64,000 bases of DNA from Lycorma delicatula. Its lineage: Eukaryota; Arthropoda; Insecta; Hemiptera; Fulgoridae. The stretch covers positions 85,825,398 through 85,889,397 of the forward strand of contig NC_134457.1 in the NCBI RefSeq assembly GCF_047948215.1, in the 5' to 3' direction. The notes beneath the pieces are model-generated. The model was not told the DNA's origin. It did no database searches and saw only the letters and a list, made by a program, of their open reading frames with translations. The position numbers were made by a program, and so were the translations under genes. This document shows, one piece after another, positions 1 to 13,640 of the stretch. Numbering within the stretch: position 1 is the first letter of the stretch; every line of letters begins with the position of its first letter.

Positions 1-250
1 TCATTTGGTGTTCATGTTGAGCCCACCTTTTTACCGTTTTTGGTATACGGTTTTGCTTAAGACCATTGAAAGACAGTTTAATTAGGTTAGTGGTAGTACA
101 CCAATGAGAATGTCATTTGTGGCATTGCATCGGTGGCATCCTGACTGGGGCATTTGAGTCTGAAAGATGACCACTGGTAAAGCCCCTAAGGGCTAGGTGT
201 GGAGGGGGTGGAGTGGCGACCATAATCGCCATGGATGGTATCAGGATGGT
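1..250. repeat. GC-richer tract, possibly a retrotransposon tail
   Basis: This stretch is clearly less AT-rich than what follows and contains G-runs around 205-215. It has no coding frame. Its composition, and the abrupt return to AT-rich DNA near 250, would fit the 3' untranslated tail of a non-LTR element lying mostly outside the window. No family can be named. Confidence 0.2.
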
Positions 251-1000
251 ATAACAAATTACATAAAAATTATAATTATGTAGTTTTGCAATTTTCTGTC
301 ATTAAACATTTTTTAATATCTTTATCAATCACTGAATAAATTTTACGTTTTTGTTTATGCATTATAATGTAAATAGTGTACTAAACAAAATAAAAAATGT
401 ACAATTAATATGGAAACAAAAACCACTATTATTAACAAATAAATAAATCATTGAAAAGAAATTTGCAAACTTGTAATAAAAAATTCTGTTTTAAAACATG
501 CTGTTATTATTTCTGCTGACGAATTCACTTAAACAAATTAAATTTTTATTATAATAGCTACACAACAAAAATACATCACATACACTAGTAACAAATTATT
601 TATTTAACCTCAGAATGGTGGTCTACTTTTAAAACTAAACAGAATGTACTGAAGATTATGGCTAGAAGATGTATTAGCAAGAACTGTGCCTGCTGAAACT
701 AAAGTTTTTAGCAATATTATATATATATTATGATTATATTATATATATGGCTTGTACGAGCACTGTCAACTGAAAATGCCAAACAACATTCTTAGTCACT
801 TCAATTTAATGCGTAAGAGATTATTAAACAACTTTATGTAATAACGTGCGTATGATCAGATGAACAGTCAGATTACAGAGTTGGGAGGTTCATTATAGAT
901 AATGATTTTATATTAAAGCTGATCGTATAAAATAGAATGCAGATCAGATATCAATCCAGATTATCCTAGGAATCTGATAATGTTTCTGGTAATTATGACT
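251..1000. other. AT-rich DNA without a recognisable gene
   Basis: Long A and T runs and a short AT-dinucleotide stretch near 718-748. I see no coding frame or repeat structure worth naming. Confidence 0.5.
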
Positions 1001-1074
1001 GAAGAAAGATGATACAGAGAGTAAGGTCATACAGAAGAGTTAAGAGAGGTGAAATAAAAAATTTATAGAAACCT

Positions 1075-1425
1075 GGAACAGAGTTTGATGTATATGGAGC
1101 TGAAGCTCTGAGTTATGAATAGAAGAAATAGGTATAAAGTTTTAGTGATGGAAATGAATATCCTCAGACATAGTATGAAAACTACTAAAGGCTAGACCAA
1201 ATAAACAATGATTATATAAGAGAAAGTATATGAAAAAAGATGTAATGAATGATCATCAGGAAAGGCAGTTGAAATGGTTTGGCCATATTAATTAGTGACA
1301 ATAGGCTTCCAAAGAATATTTTGGGGTACCTCCAAAGAGAGATGAGCAGATGCCCTAGACACAGCTGGAAGTATGGTGTTGAAAAAATAATGAAAAGTAG
1401 AACCCTTGAAATAAGCTATTTCCGA
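1075..1425 (+). pseudogene. Degenerate LINE reverse-transcriptase C-terminus
   Basis: Read across stops and frameshifts, the plus strand gives YGAEALS, EMNILRHSM, RQLKWFGHI and RLPKN in that order. This is the usual order of the region after the RT domain in RTE/L1-like elements (YG-E-W, E--FLR---G, RQ-RWFGH, RLP). No fingers or palm motifs are present, so only the carboxy end remains. It sits about 120 bp before another, unrelated LINE fragment. It is non-functional. Confidence 0.6.
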
Positions 1426-1544
1426 TTTTGTTTAGGGTTGGTAATACGGTAGTCTGTTCACCCTATCCCTGCCATGAAGTTCCTCAGGATGTGGATAGAT
1501 AAGAATGTGTTGTTTTAGAGACCAATAAGTAAAGTATCAGTCAA

Positions 1545-2320
1545 GGCCGAAAAAATGGCTGCTGCCATTGGTTGGATAATGACCAACATCGGTACTCCCT
1601 GCACATTGAAGCAGAGGGTCTTGTCCCAGATGGTGCTCTGGGACCAGAGTGGATGTTATATGGATCATCAGTCTGATCCATCTGGAAAAGTGGAGAGCCC
1701 AGTCAGTTCTTAGCCAGGTGCACAGGGCTTTCTCTCTTCAGGTATGCTGCAGGTACAGGACCTTCTTGAGCGATGCCACCAGTGTAGTGGCCGAACATAC
1801 ACTCCTGGATCTTGTTTGGAATAGGGAGGTGATATACAGGTAACAGGTGTGGCAGGTATGGAGGCATTGCTTACCTGTAACTGGCAGGAGAGATGGGATC
1901 ATTCAATGAAGGGAAAATGGACCCACAAACTGATCCCAGACCTCAAGATGGCTGGCCTGCAAACAAGGGGAACTGGGTTATGAGCTGACCCAGTTCCTTA
2001 CTGGTCACAGGTATTTTAAGACATATCTATGTGTGTGGTCACTGAGATCCTCTGTGGGTTGTGATCATTGCAGGGAGGAGGATATCGCAGAACTGCATGC
2101 CAGAGAGAATTCAGTATGCTTACCCCAGAGAATATCATTGGGACTATGCTGCAGATTGAGTGGACATGGCATGTGGTGTCCATGATGTTGGTTAAGATTG
2201 TCCAGAGAAAGATGGTGGAAAAGTGCAGGAGTGAATAATTACTTCTAAATCTCTTTTGAGGCTGTGTTCATGTCAAAGCAGGTCTGGCCCCAAAGTGAAG
2301 GAAAATAAAAGACTAAACAA
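1545..2320 (+). pseudogene. Degenerate R1/LOA-like retrotransposon RT C-terminus
   Basis: Starting near AAAIGWIMTNIG, the plus strand carries the downstream part of a pol ORF: the thumb-like stretch, VLWD, a track around YELTQFLTGHRYFKTYL, then a Cys-His cluster (CDHC near 2060-2073, later His) typical of the terminal zinc finger of R1-clade pol. Several stops and shifts break it. Composition is much less AT-rich than the flanks. A short open frame at 1649-1843 is a fragment of this relic and not a gene. Confidence 0.65.
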
Positions 2321-2329
2321 TAAAATAAA

Positions 2330-5300
2330 TTGTTTTATATTAACAGTTTTTAAATATATTCACAGTATTATATTTTTATGAACACAGGCTGAAATACTCA
2401 TTTTGTAGTGCTCATAGATATTCCTTTATTGTTTTATCCAATTTTTAATAATTTTTGCAATACAAATAATTTTTTTTAAGTTTCATTCATACATTTATGT
2501 TTATTTTTTCTAATTTCATAAATCTGCTGATAATGATTAGTTAAAAATCCTAATGTTCATCTGTTGTAAATTTTTTTAAAAGTCTTTTCGTTTTCTATTT
2601 CATTTTATAAAAATGAAGAAATGTAGGTTATTGATTTGTATCATATAAACAGTTACAGCGAATATGAAAATGGAGCATAAAACAATCCTTCATCTTGTAT
2701 CCGACAAAAGAAGATTGACAAAGCGAGTTATCAACAATTTCATGGATGGCAGTACTATTTAATTACTATATGTAAATTATATCTGTAAATCAATTGCTAA
2801 TTATTTCAGTCTCTGTTGTTCAAATAGCAAAGACATTAACTACAGTATAAACACAACTTCTAATGGTAACCATGCAGTTGCTTTGCAAACCCATCCCTTC
2901 CAATTGCATTAGTGATGCAATTCTACCCTGAGAATATATGGAACAGAGGTTGTTTGCTTCTCTTTGTATGTTAATGCTAATAAAAGTATCAAAATTATTT
3001 GAAGAAACATGAGTAAATATAACAGAACAAAGACTGAAGAATATTTGTAAAAACAGAAAATATCTTAACAGAATGTAAGAAATTATTCCATAAAACATTT
3101 AGTCTTTTTCAAACTTCTAATGTTTATCTCTGTGTCTGAATACCATCATCTTATTTTAGTAATTTACAATTTTTTATTCTAATTAGGAAATTATTCAGTT
3201 AAACAGTATTCCGTTAATCAGATTTCACTGAATTTCTCTAAAAAATGCTAAATTTTAAAATTAAAATTTTTATTAATTAATGAACTCTTTGTACGATTTT
3301 TTTATAAGATTTTAATATATTTATTTTGGAACTGTAAAGGTTTGAAAAATATCTTTATCTACCGTACCAAGAAAATAAATTTGTTTCGTAAAATTTAACA
3401 ATTTAAAAATACAGTACTTTCAGTTTTGATAATCTCAAAGTTATAAGAAAATTTTTGTGTTTTGATGTAAAAATTAAACTGCCAACAATCCTTAATATTT
3501 AAAACTTTTTGAAATTTTAAGTGGAGGACTGTAAAATTTTCACTTTTCCAAGTTCAAGGAGCACATTCGGTGGTAAATTCTCTTTTTCTTTTGCAAGACT
3601 GATTTTTTATTAAAATAAAGTTATTAAATTAGGAAAAGATATAATTCCTCCCTACTTTAACAACAAAGTTAAAGAAAAAAGTCGATAATTTTTGTAATGG
3701 CTTTCGTATACAGAATATTTTTTTATCTTTACCTTAATTTGTAATGCTAATAAAATTTTATATTTCTCTATTTTTTTTTTATTCATAATTAAATGTTGAG
3801 TGTAATGTAATGTCAGCGAAAAGAAATGGTATATATATATTATTACCATAACATGCTGTAAATTCTATTTCACTGCACTTTCAAGAAATTATATGTTGCT
3901 CTTTATATGAAATAAAGCCAAATAATAAATAATCTGACTAAGAAAGCAGTATTTATTGATTTAGAGTGAATGTTACGACTATTTCACAATAAGACATTAA
4001 TAAATAAAAAAGTAGAGCAAAACAAAAATCTAATTACAAATTCAGCAGTTTGCATATTTTTTGTTTATTATCTCAGCTATCCAATAAAAACATCAGCGTC
4101 CTTCCAGTAAATGGGTTTTAAAGCAGCGCTTTCATGTTTTGCTGCAAGTGGAAAGGAAGTGTGACATTCCATGCAGCAAATCAATATAACTGCTAGTATT
4201 TAAGCTACATTAAGAATATTATGAGATTTTGTTTTACAAAATGATCCCATTAAATTAGACTGCTATTAGACTTAATTTAATATTTTCTCTAAAGATGGTA
4301 CATTAGTTCACTGAGTGCATTCTGGCACATGTATGCCTTGAAATATACATGTATTTAACAGCCTTTATGAAAAGTTTATTCAATAATCATTCTTAAACAA
4401 TCTATACTTTAGTGAAGTTATTAGGGTGATTTAAATCTAGGCTCCATATTATTTAAAATATGTTGTAGAGCAGTTGTCCCTTCTTGAACAGAAATGGATG
4501 CTAAAAAGTTTTATCTAAAAAAACCAAAATTATGAAAAAATAACGTTTTATATCATAAAACATCCATTATTTATTTGTTATCATTACGTAAAATTGATCA
4601 GTAATACAAAAGTATGAAGTAAATTACAAAATTTAAAAAGTTAGTAAACAATTAGCCAGCCAGAAAAATTAAAAGTCAAAAGTCTTGTGGCAGCTTACTA
4701 AACTATATAGTAGATATATCTTATAATGTAGTATATACTCAAGTATTTACTGTAGAGTATATACTAGAATACTGGAGTAGTGTAATCCGGTAGCTCAACA
4801 AAGCCAGTTTACATTCGCTTGTGAAAATAAAAAAAAGCAAAATAAATTAAAATACTTTTATAGAAAAAATATATAAGTATTCTAAAGTTAGAAATTATTC
4901 AAACAAATATTAAAAATTTATTTGTTTCTTGAAGCAATGAAACAAACTTAATCTGCAATTTTCAGTATTAATTAATATAATGAAAACTAAAACCAAATTA
5001 TGGTAAGATGTTGATAGGGGCCTTGGGAATAAATCTAGATAGGATTTTAGCTCTGGCAAATGGAAATGATGAAGCTGCCATTCGTATCATAAAAAATAAG
5101 AATTAGTACAAGAGCATTCTCTTAGCCTCTCTCACTTCAACCCCAACACTTAACCTACATTTGATGCCTCTGTTAAGTTAAGTAAGCCAGTGAAAAGTTG
5201 AGTAATTAACCTTATGGGAAACTGAGTTGACAAGCAGATAAATGTTGAGAGGGTCTGGGACTTAATTCCAGATCAACATTCTCATAACCTAATGGTGTTA

Positions 5301-5470
5301 ATGCAACAAAAACATCTCAGGCAGTAGCAACCTAAACCATAAAAGTTGTGTAAAGAGGAAAGTGAATAACCCACAATCAGGCTGGCCAGGAAGCTTTAAG
5401 AGGGCAGTTCCTTATTTGAATAGTCTAATGCAGGGCTAATAAACCCACATACTATGAATTTAGATTATCC
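2330..5470. other. AT-rich DNA without a recognisable gene
   Basis: Mostly low-complexity AT sequence. Open frames at 2820-3098 and 3652-3849 (minus) have no recognisable domain and are hydrophobic and AT-biased, so I do not call them genes. A perfect 10-bp inverted repeat (GTATATACTC ... GAGTATATAC) lies at about 4731-4764. The last 450 bp are less AT-rich and may be the decayed 5' part of the following LINE relic. Confidence 0.45.
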
Positions 5471-5479
5471 AGAGAAAAC

Positions 5480-8080
5480 AAAGGGAAGTAGCCAGACAGT
5501 ATAAATGGAATTGCACTGGAATGAACAAAAGAATATTAAATTTTGGAAGATCGAATATTATCTCTTTCACTGGGAAGATTGTGAAATTATGATGAGATGG
5601 AGAAATTCAGAAACGGTATATTAGGGTTGAGAAAGGTTGTAAGGTAAAAGAAGGGGTTGGTATAATCTTAAAAGAAACTACAAGAAACTAAAATAGTGGG
5701 AGGGCATTATTTCTGGAATAATTAGAAAAGATGTAGAATTGGTAGGGAAAGTGTCATTGCTGCAAATATATGCTCCAACAAAGGATGTGGTCAAGTTTGA
5801 AAAGAATAATTTTTATATGCTACTGCAAAAAAACAATTGATGAATCTAGAGAGTATGCAAGGCATATTGTTGTGTTGGGAGACTGGAATGCTAGAATAGA
5901 CAATAGAATGGAAATAGGGCGTGGTACATTGGAAGACATTGTTAAAAAGAAAGAAGTAATGAGAACGATTATAGAATGTTGGCATTTTTTATCGATAATG
6001 ACTTTGTAATTGTTAATACCTTCTACCCAAATAAAACTATACAAAAAATCATGTCTGAAGCACCAGCAAGTCTGAACTACAATAGATAATTTTTCAAGAA
6101 CTTCTGGGTATGCTGTTACTGATATAGAGTGTTCAGAAGTGCAGAGCTTTGCACACAACATGAACTGTTGATAATGAACACTTGATTTACAACACATCAA
6201 GATCAGAAAAGAAAATGCGTTTTGAAAATGAGAAAAGAATTGAATTCGAAAGGCTGGTGGCAGACCAGGTTGAACAGAGGGAAAATGAAGTAGAAGCAGC
6301 TTGAAACAGCTTGGAACATCTTAAAGGAGGTATTGATCAATGGAGCTAAATCAGTCTGTAAAATAACTTTAATTTTAGTTGGTGATACTCAGAAAGTAAC
6401 AAAATAATGGAATGAAGAAGCAAACAAAAAATCAAAGAGAAGGAAGAAGCTTGGAAGAGATATATTAGGACTAAACTTGAAGATGATTGGAAGTAATATT
6501 TTCAAAAAATAAATGTGACAAAATAAAAAGTAAAGCGACTAAGGACAGAGTCATGGAAGAGTTTTGGACATGATATGGCAGAACAGTTAAAAAGTTTCGC
6601 AGACTGTTAAAAATCTTGAAGGGAAGTATGGAAAACAGGTAATAAATAAAACGGACAGGGATGGTAATTTTAGAACAGATGAGAGAGAGATACTTTGGAC
6701 CTGAAAAGAGTATTATGAGATTGTTATCAAGAGAAATGAAGAACAGACAATTGGTTCAGTAGTTGAAATACACTTAGAAGCTGAGGAAGAAAGAGAAATA
6801 AAACTCAGTGAGAAATAAAACTAGGAAAGTTTCCTGGAGATGATGGAATGTACACAGAATTTATTAAATATGAAGGAAAGAAGGTAGAAAATTGGGTATG
6901 GAAGGTATGCAGCAGGTCATGGCTTGAGGAGCGAATTCCAAAAGACTAGGATATGAAAATGATTACTCCAATCTACAAGAAGGGCAGCACTATAAAATGT
7001 GAAAATTATAGTGCAACATGTTTTTAATTGGTGGTTCTTGATACAGTTCCAAGATAATAGTTATGGAAGGCTTTGAAAGAAATTTGAATCTCAGCCATGT
7101 TGACCACAAAAATTAAATATTTGTATCGAAATGTCATGGGAGCTGTTAAAATAGGAGGTGAAAAGTCGACAAGGTTTAATGTACATAAAGATGTGAAGCA
7201 GAGAGATAGTTTGAGTCTGCTTCTATGGTGCTAATGAATGGTATTATAAGACAGAATAGGAGGCGAACAAAGAGCAATCACATTGGGAACTGAAGAATGA
7301 GACCTGTGTATATCCATTAACTTGTATATGTGAATCCAGGTATACTGACCAAAGAAACAGAAGGATTTACAAAATTCAGTAACTGAATGGGTAGTGTTTT
7401 TGAAAAAAGAGGTCTGAAGATGAACCTCAGAAAAGTAAGGTAATGTGTGTGACGAAACGGAAAAATAAACAGGGCTTGACTAGAATGGACTGGATAAGGC
7501 TGGAGCAGATGAATAGTTTCGAGCATCTAGAAGCAGTGATTTCGTCAGATAGAAAAATTGATGGGGAAGTTAACAGTTGAGTAAGTAAGGCTAGTCAGGT
7601 GTATTATCAAATGAGTAGTAATACGTAGTAGGTAAAAGGGAAGTCAGCTGGGAAGCCAAGATGAAAATTTACAACACGATATTTTACCCAGTTTTAATGT
7701 TAACTATGGAAAGTTTTATACTGCTGGAAATATTTAAAAGTAGTCTATCAACAGAGGAAATGAAATATCTAAGTCAAATGGTTTAGTCATATGGTGAGAA
7801 TAAACGAAAACAGAAGGCTTAGAGTGGTTTTGGAGGCAAGACTGGAGAGAGTACGTAGAAGAGGGCGGACAAGAGTAGAACGGGAGAAGTACATAGATGG
7901 AATTCTCAATGAGAGAGAAAAAACTTTTCAAGAGTAAAAAAAATGGCAATAGTCCGAAAAGAATACAAGTAATGACTAGGTGGACCCGAAGCTTAACGGC
8001 ACAAAGGAAAAGATAAAGACGAAGAAGAAGATGATGGTAGAAGCCACACAACAGTTTGTTTGATATAAAAACAGACATAA
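5480..8080 (+). pseudogene. Decayed RTE-like LINE with endonuclease and RT remnants
   Basis: A 2.6-kb relic of a single pol ORF. The apurinic-like endonuclease shows VVLGDWNARIDNR at about 5870-5905 with a following IGRGTLED. The RT region shows a TPIYKKGS-like block at about 6960-6990, then GAVKIGGEKST and a corrupted QRDSLSLLL (normally GDSLSPLLF) near 7140-7225. The C-terminal block includes FEHLEAVISSDRKIDGEV (about 7515-7575) and RRRGRTRVEREKYIDGIL (7855-7910). Stops and frameshifts are frequent, and the YxDD motif is not recognisable. It ends in a GAAGAAG-rich stretch near 8020. The endonuclease frame at 5770-6009 is the longest surviving piece. Confidence 0.75.
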
Positions 8081-8089
8081 ATAGGAACG

Positions 8090-11030
8090 CGTCAAATAAT
8101 TCTTTGGTAGATGAATAGATTACATTTAAAATAAAGATATCAAATTAGTAAGTGTCAGACAGTATCATTTATCACCATCAAATAACATAATTCCTTATGA
8201 ATAAAAATTAAAATAAATTCAGGACACCAAATTATTATTATTATTATTGCAATTTAATGAGTGATTTGAGAATCCTTTAAAAGTGTTCACCAAGTTATAT
8301 CAATAAATAATAAACTAAAATAATACGAGTAATTAACCTTATAATAATAATAAGTAATAAGTAACCGTATAATCGTGTTTCTCCGAAATCTTTGAATGTG
8401 AATGGTTTATTTTTTTAATAGATTTTTGTTTTAAAACTATGCAAGATGAAAAAATAAATAAGGTATACATTTTTATAAATAAATACCATAGGGATTTTTC
8501 ATATAAGGGACAGATATTAAATACACCAAAATCACTGTACAATAAATTCGTGGACTAATCTATGGAGTTATTGCACATGACTACAGTAATTAGTACGTTT
8601 AACGGTATTTGTAACATTTTAAATGACAATAATAAGAATTAGTTTATATGATACACCAGTAATTTATCACATATTACTCGTATATTGTACAGAAAATATT
8701 GTATTATATAGTAGATAGAATGTTTATCTATTTAAAATCCAATCTAATGTTTATTTAAAACCAATTAATATTTGTTATTTATAAAAAAATGCTTCTTACA
8801 CACTAGTTTATTTTATCAGTGCTAAAAAGCATTAATTAAAAATTAATAAATTTACTCGTATTAATGTATTTTTATTGTAATGGTCGAATAATGTTATGCT
8901 AAACTCACAAAATATTTTCCAAAATTAATGGTTATATATGTAATCTTACACGAAAATTTTGTTCCAGAACTGCATTTCTCTTAGGTAACGAGAAACATTG
9001 AAACGAGAAACGTTGATCCTCCGATCGTAATCACATTCTTCTAGATGTACGCGCTAAGTAATGGTGGAAATGAAGCCCTTCGAGCATAATTTTCTACATA
9101 TGCTAAAGTGCAGATGATTTTCACTATTTGTTGAAGGATTTCATTGTATCATAGTAAAGTCTGTTCACAACTACCTCTTTCCAGTTCTAAATTTACTACT
9201 AAAAATGAACCTATGTTTTTTTAGTTGACTATGATTATATATAAATTTCTGCCTATATCGGAAATAGTTTTTTAGAAAATCTGAAATTTTCAAAATTTTG
9301 TTTTATGTTTAGTTTTTAATAAAACTGGATGTAAAAAAAACGATTCGGTTTTAATTTACTTAATTACGTAAATTTTGTCAGAATTAAATTTTCCATAAAT
9401 TTTCTTTTAAAGATTTATTTGGTTGTTGGTAATTTAACAAAATAATTTACACTAAATAAAAACAAGCGTAATTTTCGATTCCAATATTTGGGTTTTAGAA
9501 CATTTTCCTCAAAAGCTACTGGAAATACGGTAATTCTGGGACTAATTTTTAATGCAACATTGCACATGTAATCACTAATTTTTTTCAGTTGCTTGTTTCT
9601 GTACAATTTCAGTATAATATTATTTAACTTTAGAGCAGAAATCTGGACTAATTCAACAGAATTCTGGACTAGAGAATTATAAGATAATTAAAAAACAAAG
9701 CGTTTTCAGACGTATGTTTATATTAATATTTTTTTATTATTTTGATAAGAGAAATGCGCAAAGAAGATGCAGTAACTTCTTGAAAAATCCGACATAATGC
9801 AGTAGTTTTATGTACATAAATTAACTGAGGTAGCATAAATTCTTCAATATTATCAAAGATAAGGATTATCATTTCGTTACAAATATATAAATTTGATCAC
9901 ACAGGAATTATTCTTAAGTGTGTGCGTCAACTGTATTACACTGTGTACGACTTAACCTAAAACAATTACGACGCGACGTCTAAATATCTAAATAAATTAA
10001 GTAAAAATTATTTTATACCAAAACTGGAGTAAAAAATGCGGGAGTTATCTCTCCCTGGCCAGAGTGTCTTAGAACAGGCTTTTCTACATTCTTTATTGGT
10101 GTTGAAACGTGAGTTTTTTTTAATATCATACTATAAATAAAAACAAATTTACGTAAAGAAATATTTGAAAAAAGACTAAAAAATCCACGATCAGCAAAAC
10201 CCGGAGTGGCGAGTTAAGACAGCACTCAATTTATTTAAGTGAAGATTCAACTATGTTTTAAATAAATATTAGTATTCTAAAAAAAAAACTGTACGTAAGC
10301 ACGATTTATATAATGTAAAGGAAAAGAGCAATAAAAAAAAAATACATTTAAGATAAAGGATAAATAGAATTTAAGATTAAAGAAATATTAAAGAAAAAGA
10401 TTTTGCTGCAGTATGCAAATCAGTTATCAGCTAAGCGAAGAAGAGAATAAAGGACAAAGAAGTTACAAAGAAGTAATATTGACTTTAGCTATTTTACCTT
10501 TTTATCACCATGTCGAAAACACACCAGGAATAGTTTTCTTTTCAAACGTCTGTAAAAATGTATAAAATGAAATAAATTTCAGTAAAACGATTTGTTTTTT
10601 TTAAAATGGTTTTTCCATGCTAACAAAAAATAAATTCATTTTTCCATTTGTTCTTTGAACTGAATTAGAATCTAATACTCTTTTCAAGTTACAGGTTACT
10701 TGAGAGAAAATATGGAAATGTAATATACAATACATTCAAAGCATCTTCATGATAAAATACTTAAATATAATAATTTCATAGAAAAGTATTTCCCAAAATA
10801 AATTTTTTAAAAATTAATAAGTTTTTAAAAGTTTTTATGATATAAAAAATTGTTTAAGTTTGTCTACTCTTGATACGTTAAAAATACGAGTACTAAGAGA
10901 TCATCTAAAAGTAAAATGTAAAGATAAATGTAAAATGTAGAGATGCTTGATATGAAATAATATAAAGAACTTCTACGACGTGCTAAAGGAATAAAAATCC
11001 ACTTTCCTTTTATCTATTTATATAAAAATC
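8090..11030. other. AT-rich DNA without a recognisable gene
   Basis: Low-complexity AT sequence with a short ATT repeat near 8233-8249. Short frames such as 8339-8542 and 9415-9606 (minus) show no domain. Confidence 0.45.
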
Positions 11031-11048
11031 TGATGTGGACATCACATG

Positions 11049-11746
11049 ACTTCCTTGTACGTCTATTAAATTACACATACTCATTTTTTTAAACTGAAAG
11101 TTTATGTTTTTAAACATAAAATTTTATTAATTAATAACTTCTGATGTTTTTTCATATTTTTATTTTTTTATTGTTATTAATGAATTATTATTTATTGTAA
11201 AATTTTATTTTACAATCAGAGATTAATAATTATTAATAAATCAATCTATTTAACTAAAAAAAAGCTACAAAAAGGAGATGAAGTCTGAAACGAACCGATT
11301 TCGATGTGCCTTCCCCTTGTAAGAGTAAATATTTCATTAATTAAAATTTTACTTTGTTGTAACTCTGGAACAAATGAAAATAAGTACCACTAATGATATA
11401 TTGTTGAAAAACTCTCAATGAGGGCTTATTACTGCAGTTAAAAAAATTCTAAAATCCAAATTCTTTAGGATTTTGGGCACTTTTGGTTCAGTCAATTGCA
11501 ATCAAAAAGGGAGTTGCACAACTAGATGTTACAAAAGTCCTAAAACCAAAATTTCAACATCTTACGGCTAATCGTTTTTGAGTTATGTGAGATACGTACG
11601 TACAGACGTCTCGCCGAAACTTGACAAAATGGATTTAGGGATGATCAAAATGGATTTAGGGATGATCAAAATGGATATTTCCGTTGAAATTTGAAAATAA
11701 AAATTTTTCACCATCACAATACTTCGTTTACATCGTACGAGAAAGT
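11049..11746 (+). mobile_element. 0.7-kb inverted-repeat DNA element, copy A
   Basis: One of three copies of the same interspersed repeat in the window (others at 21155-21779, inverted, and 44650-45307). It is bounded by ACTTCCTTGTACG at the left and the inverted CGTACGAGAAAGT at the right. Shared internal landmarks are the blocks beginning CATTAATTAAAATTTTACTT, CACTTTTGGTTCAGTC and TACGGCTAATCGTTTTTGAG. No transposase is encoded, so it would be non-autonomous. Homology between copies continues about 20 bp outside the left repeat (ATCTGATGT), so the true terminus may lie further out. A 21-bp unit is tandemly repeated at about 11626-11675 in this copy only. Confidence 0.65.
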
Positions 11747-11749
11747 AAA

Positions 11750-12043
11750 AATGAACGTTTGTTTGTTTGTCCCGTATGATTTCCTATACCATTCATTCGA
11801 CTGGGATGAAACTTTGGTGAGTTGTGCGCAAGCTCGCAAAGGTTTCTCGAATTAGTTTGGACCCGCTAGGCGGCGCCGGGGTCGAGATATTTCGAAAAAT
11901 TGTATTTACGGTCAGATTTGGCTCGTATTCAGAATATATATTAGTTACGTGAAAAAAAATAATTTTGCAAAATCTATACCCGCTAGGTGGTGCCATTGTG
12001 AGATATATACGAAACAAACAAATATACAAACAGACTTTCTTGT

Positions 12044-12081
<38 letters not shown>

Positions 12082-12470
12082 GTAATGTTCGTATGTGTGT
12101 CCGCTGTAGACTAAAAAACTACTGGATCGATTTACGGGCGGGTTTTTGCAAAATGGTCTCCGTTGTCCAGAAAAGGTTTAAAGCTATTGAAATCGTCCTT
12201 CTAACCAGTAGAAAGAAAGTTAGGGGTATTTTGAACCTACTACTGTGTTTAGAGAGTAGTTTGAATTAAATCAGATAGGTAGTGCTGTTGTTTTGTCAAT
12301 TGGGTTTATCTGCATTCTGACTTAAAAAGTGAAAGTGACTTAAATTTTGTAAAGTTCCGTAATGTTCAGTTTTTTAATGTTTTATCAAACTTTCAATTGT
12401 GTTCATTTAATCTTATATATACTCAAATATAGCAATAGCGAAGAACTGCCGGGTCTGCTAGTATTATTAT
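11750..12470 (+). mobile_element. Helitron-like non-autonomous element
   Basis: The sequence has two blocks of the style common in insect Helitron/Helentron derivatives: AACGTTTGTTTGTTTGTCCC near 11755 and GTTCGTATGTGTGTCCGC near 12086, each followed by a stretch about ACTACTGGATCGATTT. An AT-dinucleotide repeat lies between them (about 12046-12077). The right end is CTGCCGGGTCTGCTAG followed by T at about 12450-12468. This gives the CTRR end and 3' T expected for Helitrons, with GC-rich sequence just inside that may form the subterminal hairpin. No Rep/helicase is present. The left end is not defined, and the family call rests on sequence style. Confidence 0.45.
12046..12077. repeat. (AT)n microsatellite
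   Basis: Uninterrupted AT dinucleotides inside the Helitron-like element. Confidence 0.95.
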
Positions 12471-12679
12471 TTAATTAAGTAAACATCCTTTTAACTTTAA
12501 AAATAACTTTTTTTTTTACTAAAATTTTGAATAAACCAGATAATTAGCAAGAATATATAATTACTTAGTATAATGGTTTGGTCTACAAAAAAACATTCAT
12601 TCAATAATAAACATCATAAAAAAACAAAACAAATAAAACAAAAACTGGTAACATTATCGACTTTGCGTTTGAGAGAATT

Positions 12680-13640
12680 TTATTTCAAATATTTTACAGG
12701 GTTTTTCTAAATATCAATTACAATTATACAATTTTCAGAGTACAATTGAGAAAAAGATTAAATTTGTCAGTAAAAAAATTTAGGTTTGATTTGATCCCTT
12801 TGATCAAATGAAGCTTTTAGTTTCAAAAATTAAGGTGTATTAGAACTATAATCAAGAAAAAAATAATCAAAATTTTTAGTACAAAATATTTGGTCTCGGT
12901 TGATCCCATCGACCAAATAAATTTTTCAATCAATATTATACAGATGAATAGTTAATTTCAAAAACTAAAAATAATTTATACAGAAAAAAATTTTAATGAT
13001 AAAAAATAAATAAGGGGTATTATATCCCACTCGTGAAATAAATTGCCTCAAAACATAACCAAAGGATTAATGTAATGGAATCATCTAATTTGTATAAAAT
13101 GTGACTTCGAGCCCAGAAATGACCAAAAAATGGGCTAATCTCCCACCCTTTTATGGAGGTTTGAATAAGACCAATCACAATCAGTAGGTTACGTGAAAAG
13201 ATTTGTCTAAATAAAAGATTAAAACTATGCGAATGTGCCTAGATTTGTGAACACTTCAGAGGTCAGCATTTAAAAGATATTATTTTCAAAGCCTAATTCA
13301 AGAAATCGTGTTTTGACTGAAATTTAATTTAAAGAAAAAAAATTAGTTTTGTTTTAATTTGTAATGTTTTACTAAAAAAAATTCAGTAGTTACTCTTTTA
13401 CTTTTTGCCCACTTTGTATTAATGATTTAGTTATGCAATAATTAGAGTACAACTGATTCAAAATTTTCAGTATTAAATTTGTGTCCGATTTGACCTGCTT
13501 GATCAAATGATGTTTTTATCTTAAAACTTATCCAGTGTTAAATGTATATTTGAGAAAGAAAATCAACATTCTTTGTAAATGTTTTGGGTCCCAGTCGACT
13601 TCCTTCACAAAATAACTTTTTATCAGCATTATACTGTTTT
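12680..13640. repeat. Diverged 108-bp tandem repeat, two dimers
   Basis: A motif of the form TTTGATCCC..TGATCAAATGA recurs near 12787, 12895, 13483 and 13591. Within each pair the spacing is about 108 bp, with similar sequence around it (TCAGTATTA/TACAATTGA upstream, TTTTTATC/TCAAAA downstream). The units are strongly diverged. The 480 bp between the pairs holds no recognisable unit. Confidence 0.5.

Noticed and set aside
2820..3098. 92-codon minus frame as a gene
   Set aside because: No recognisable domain, no splice or promoter context, AT-biased hydrophobic start.
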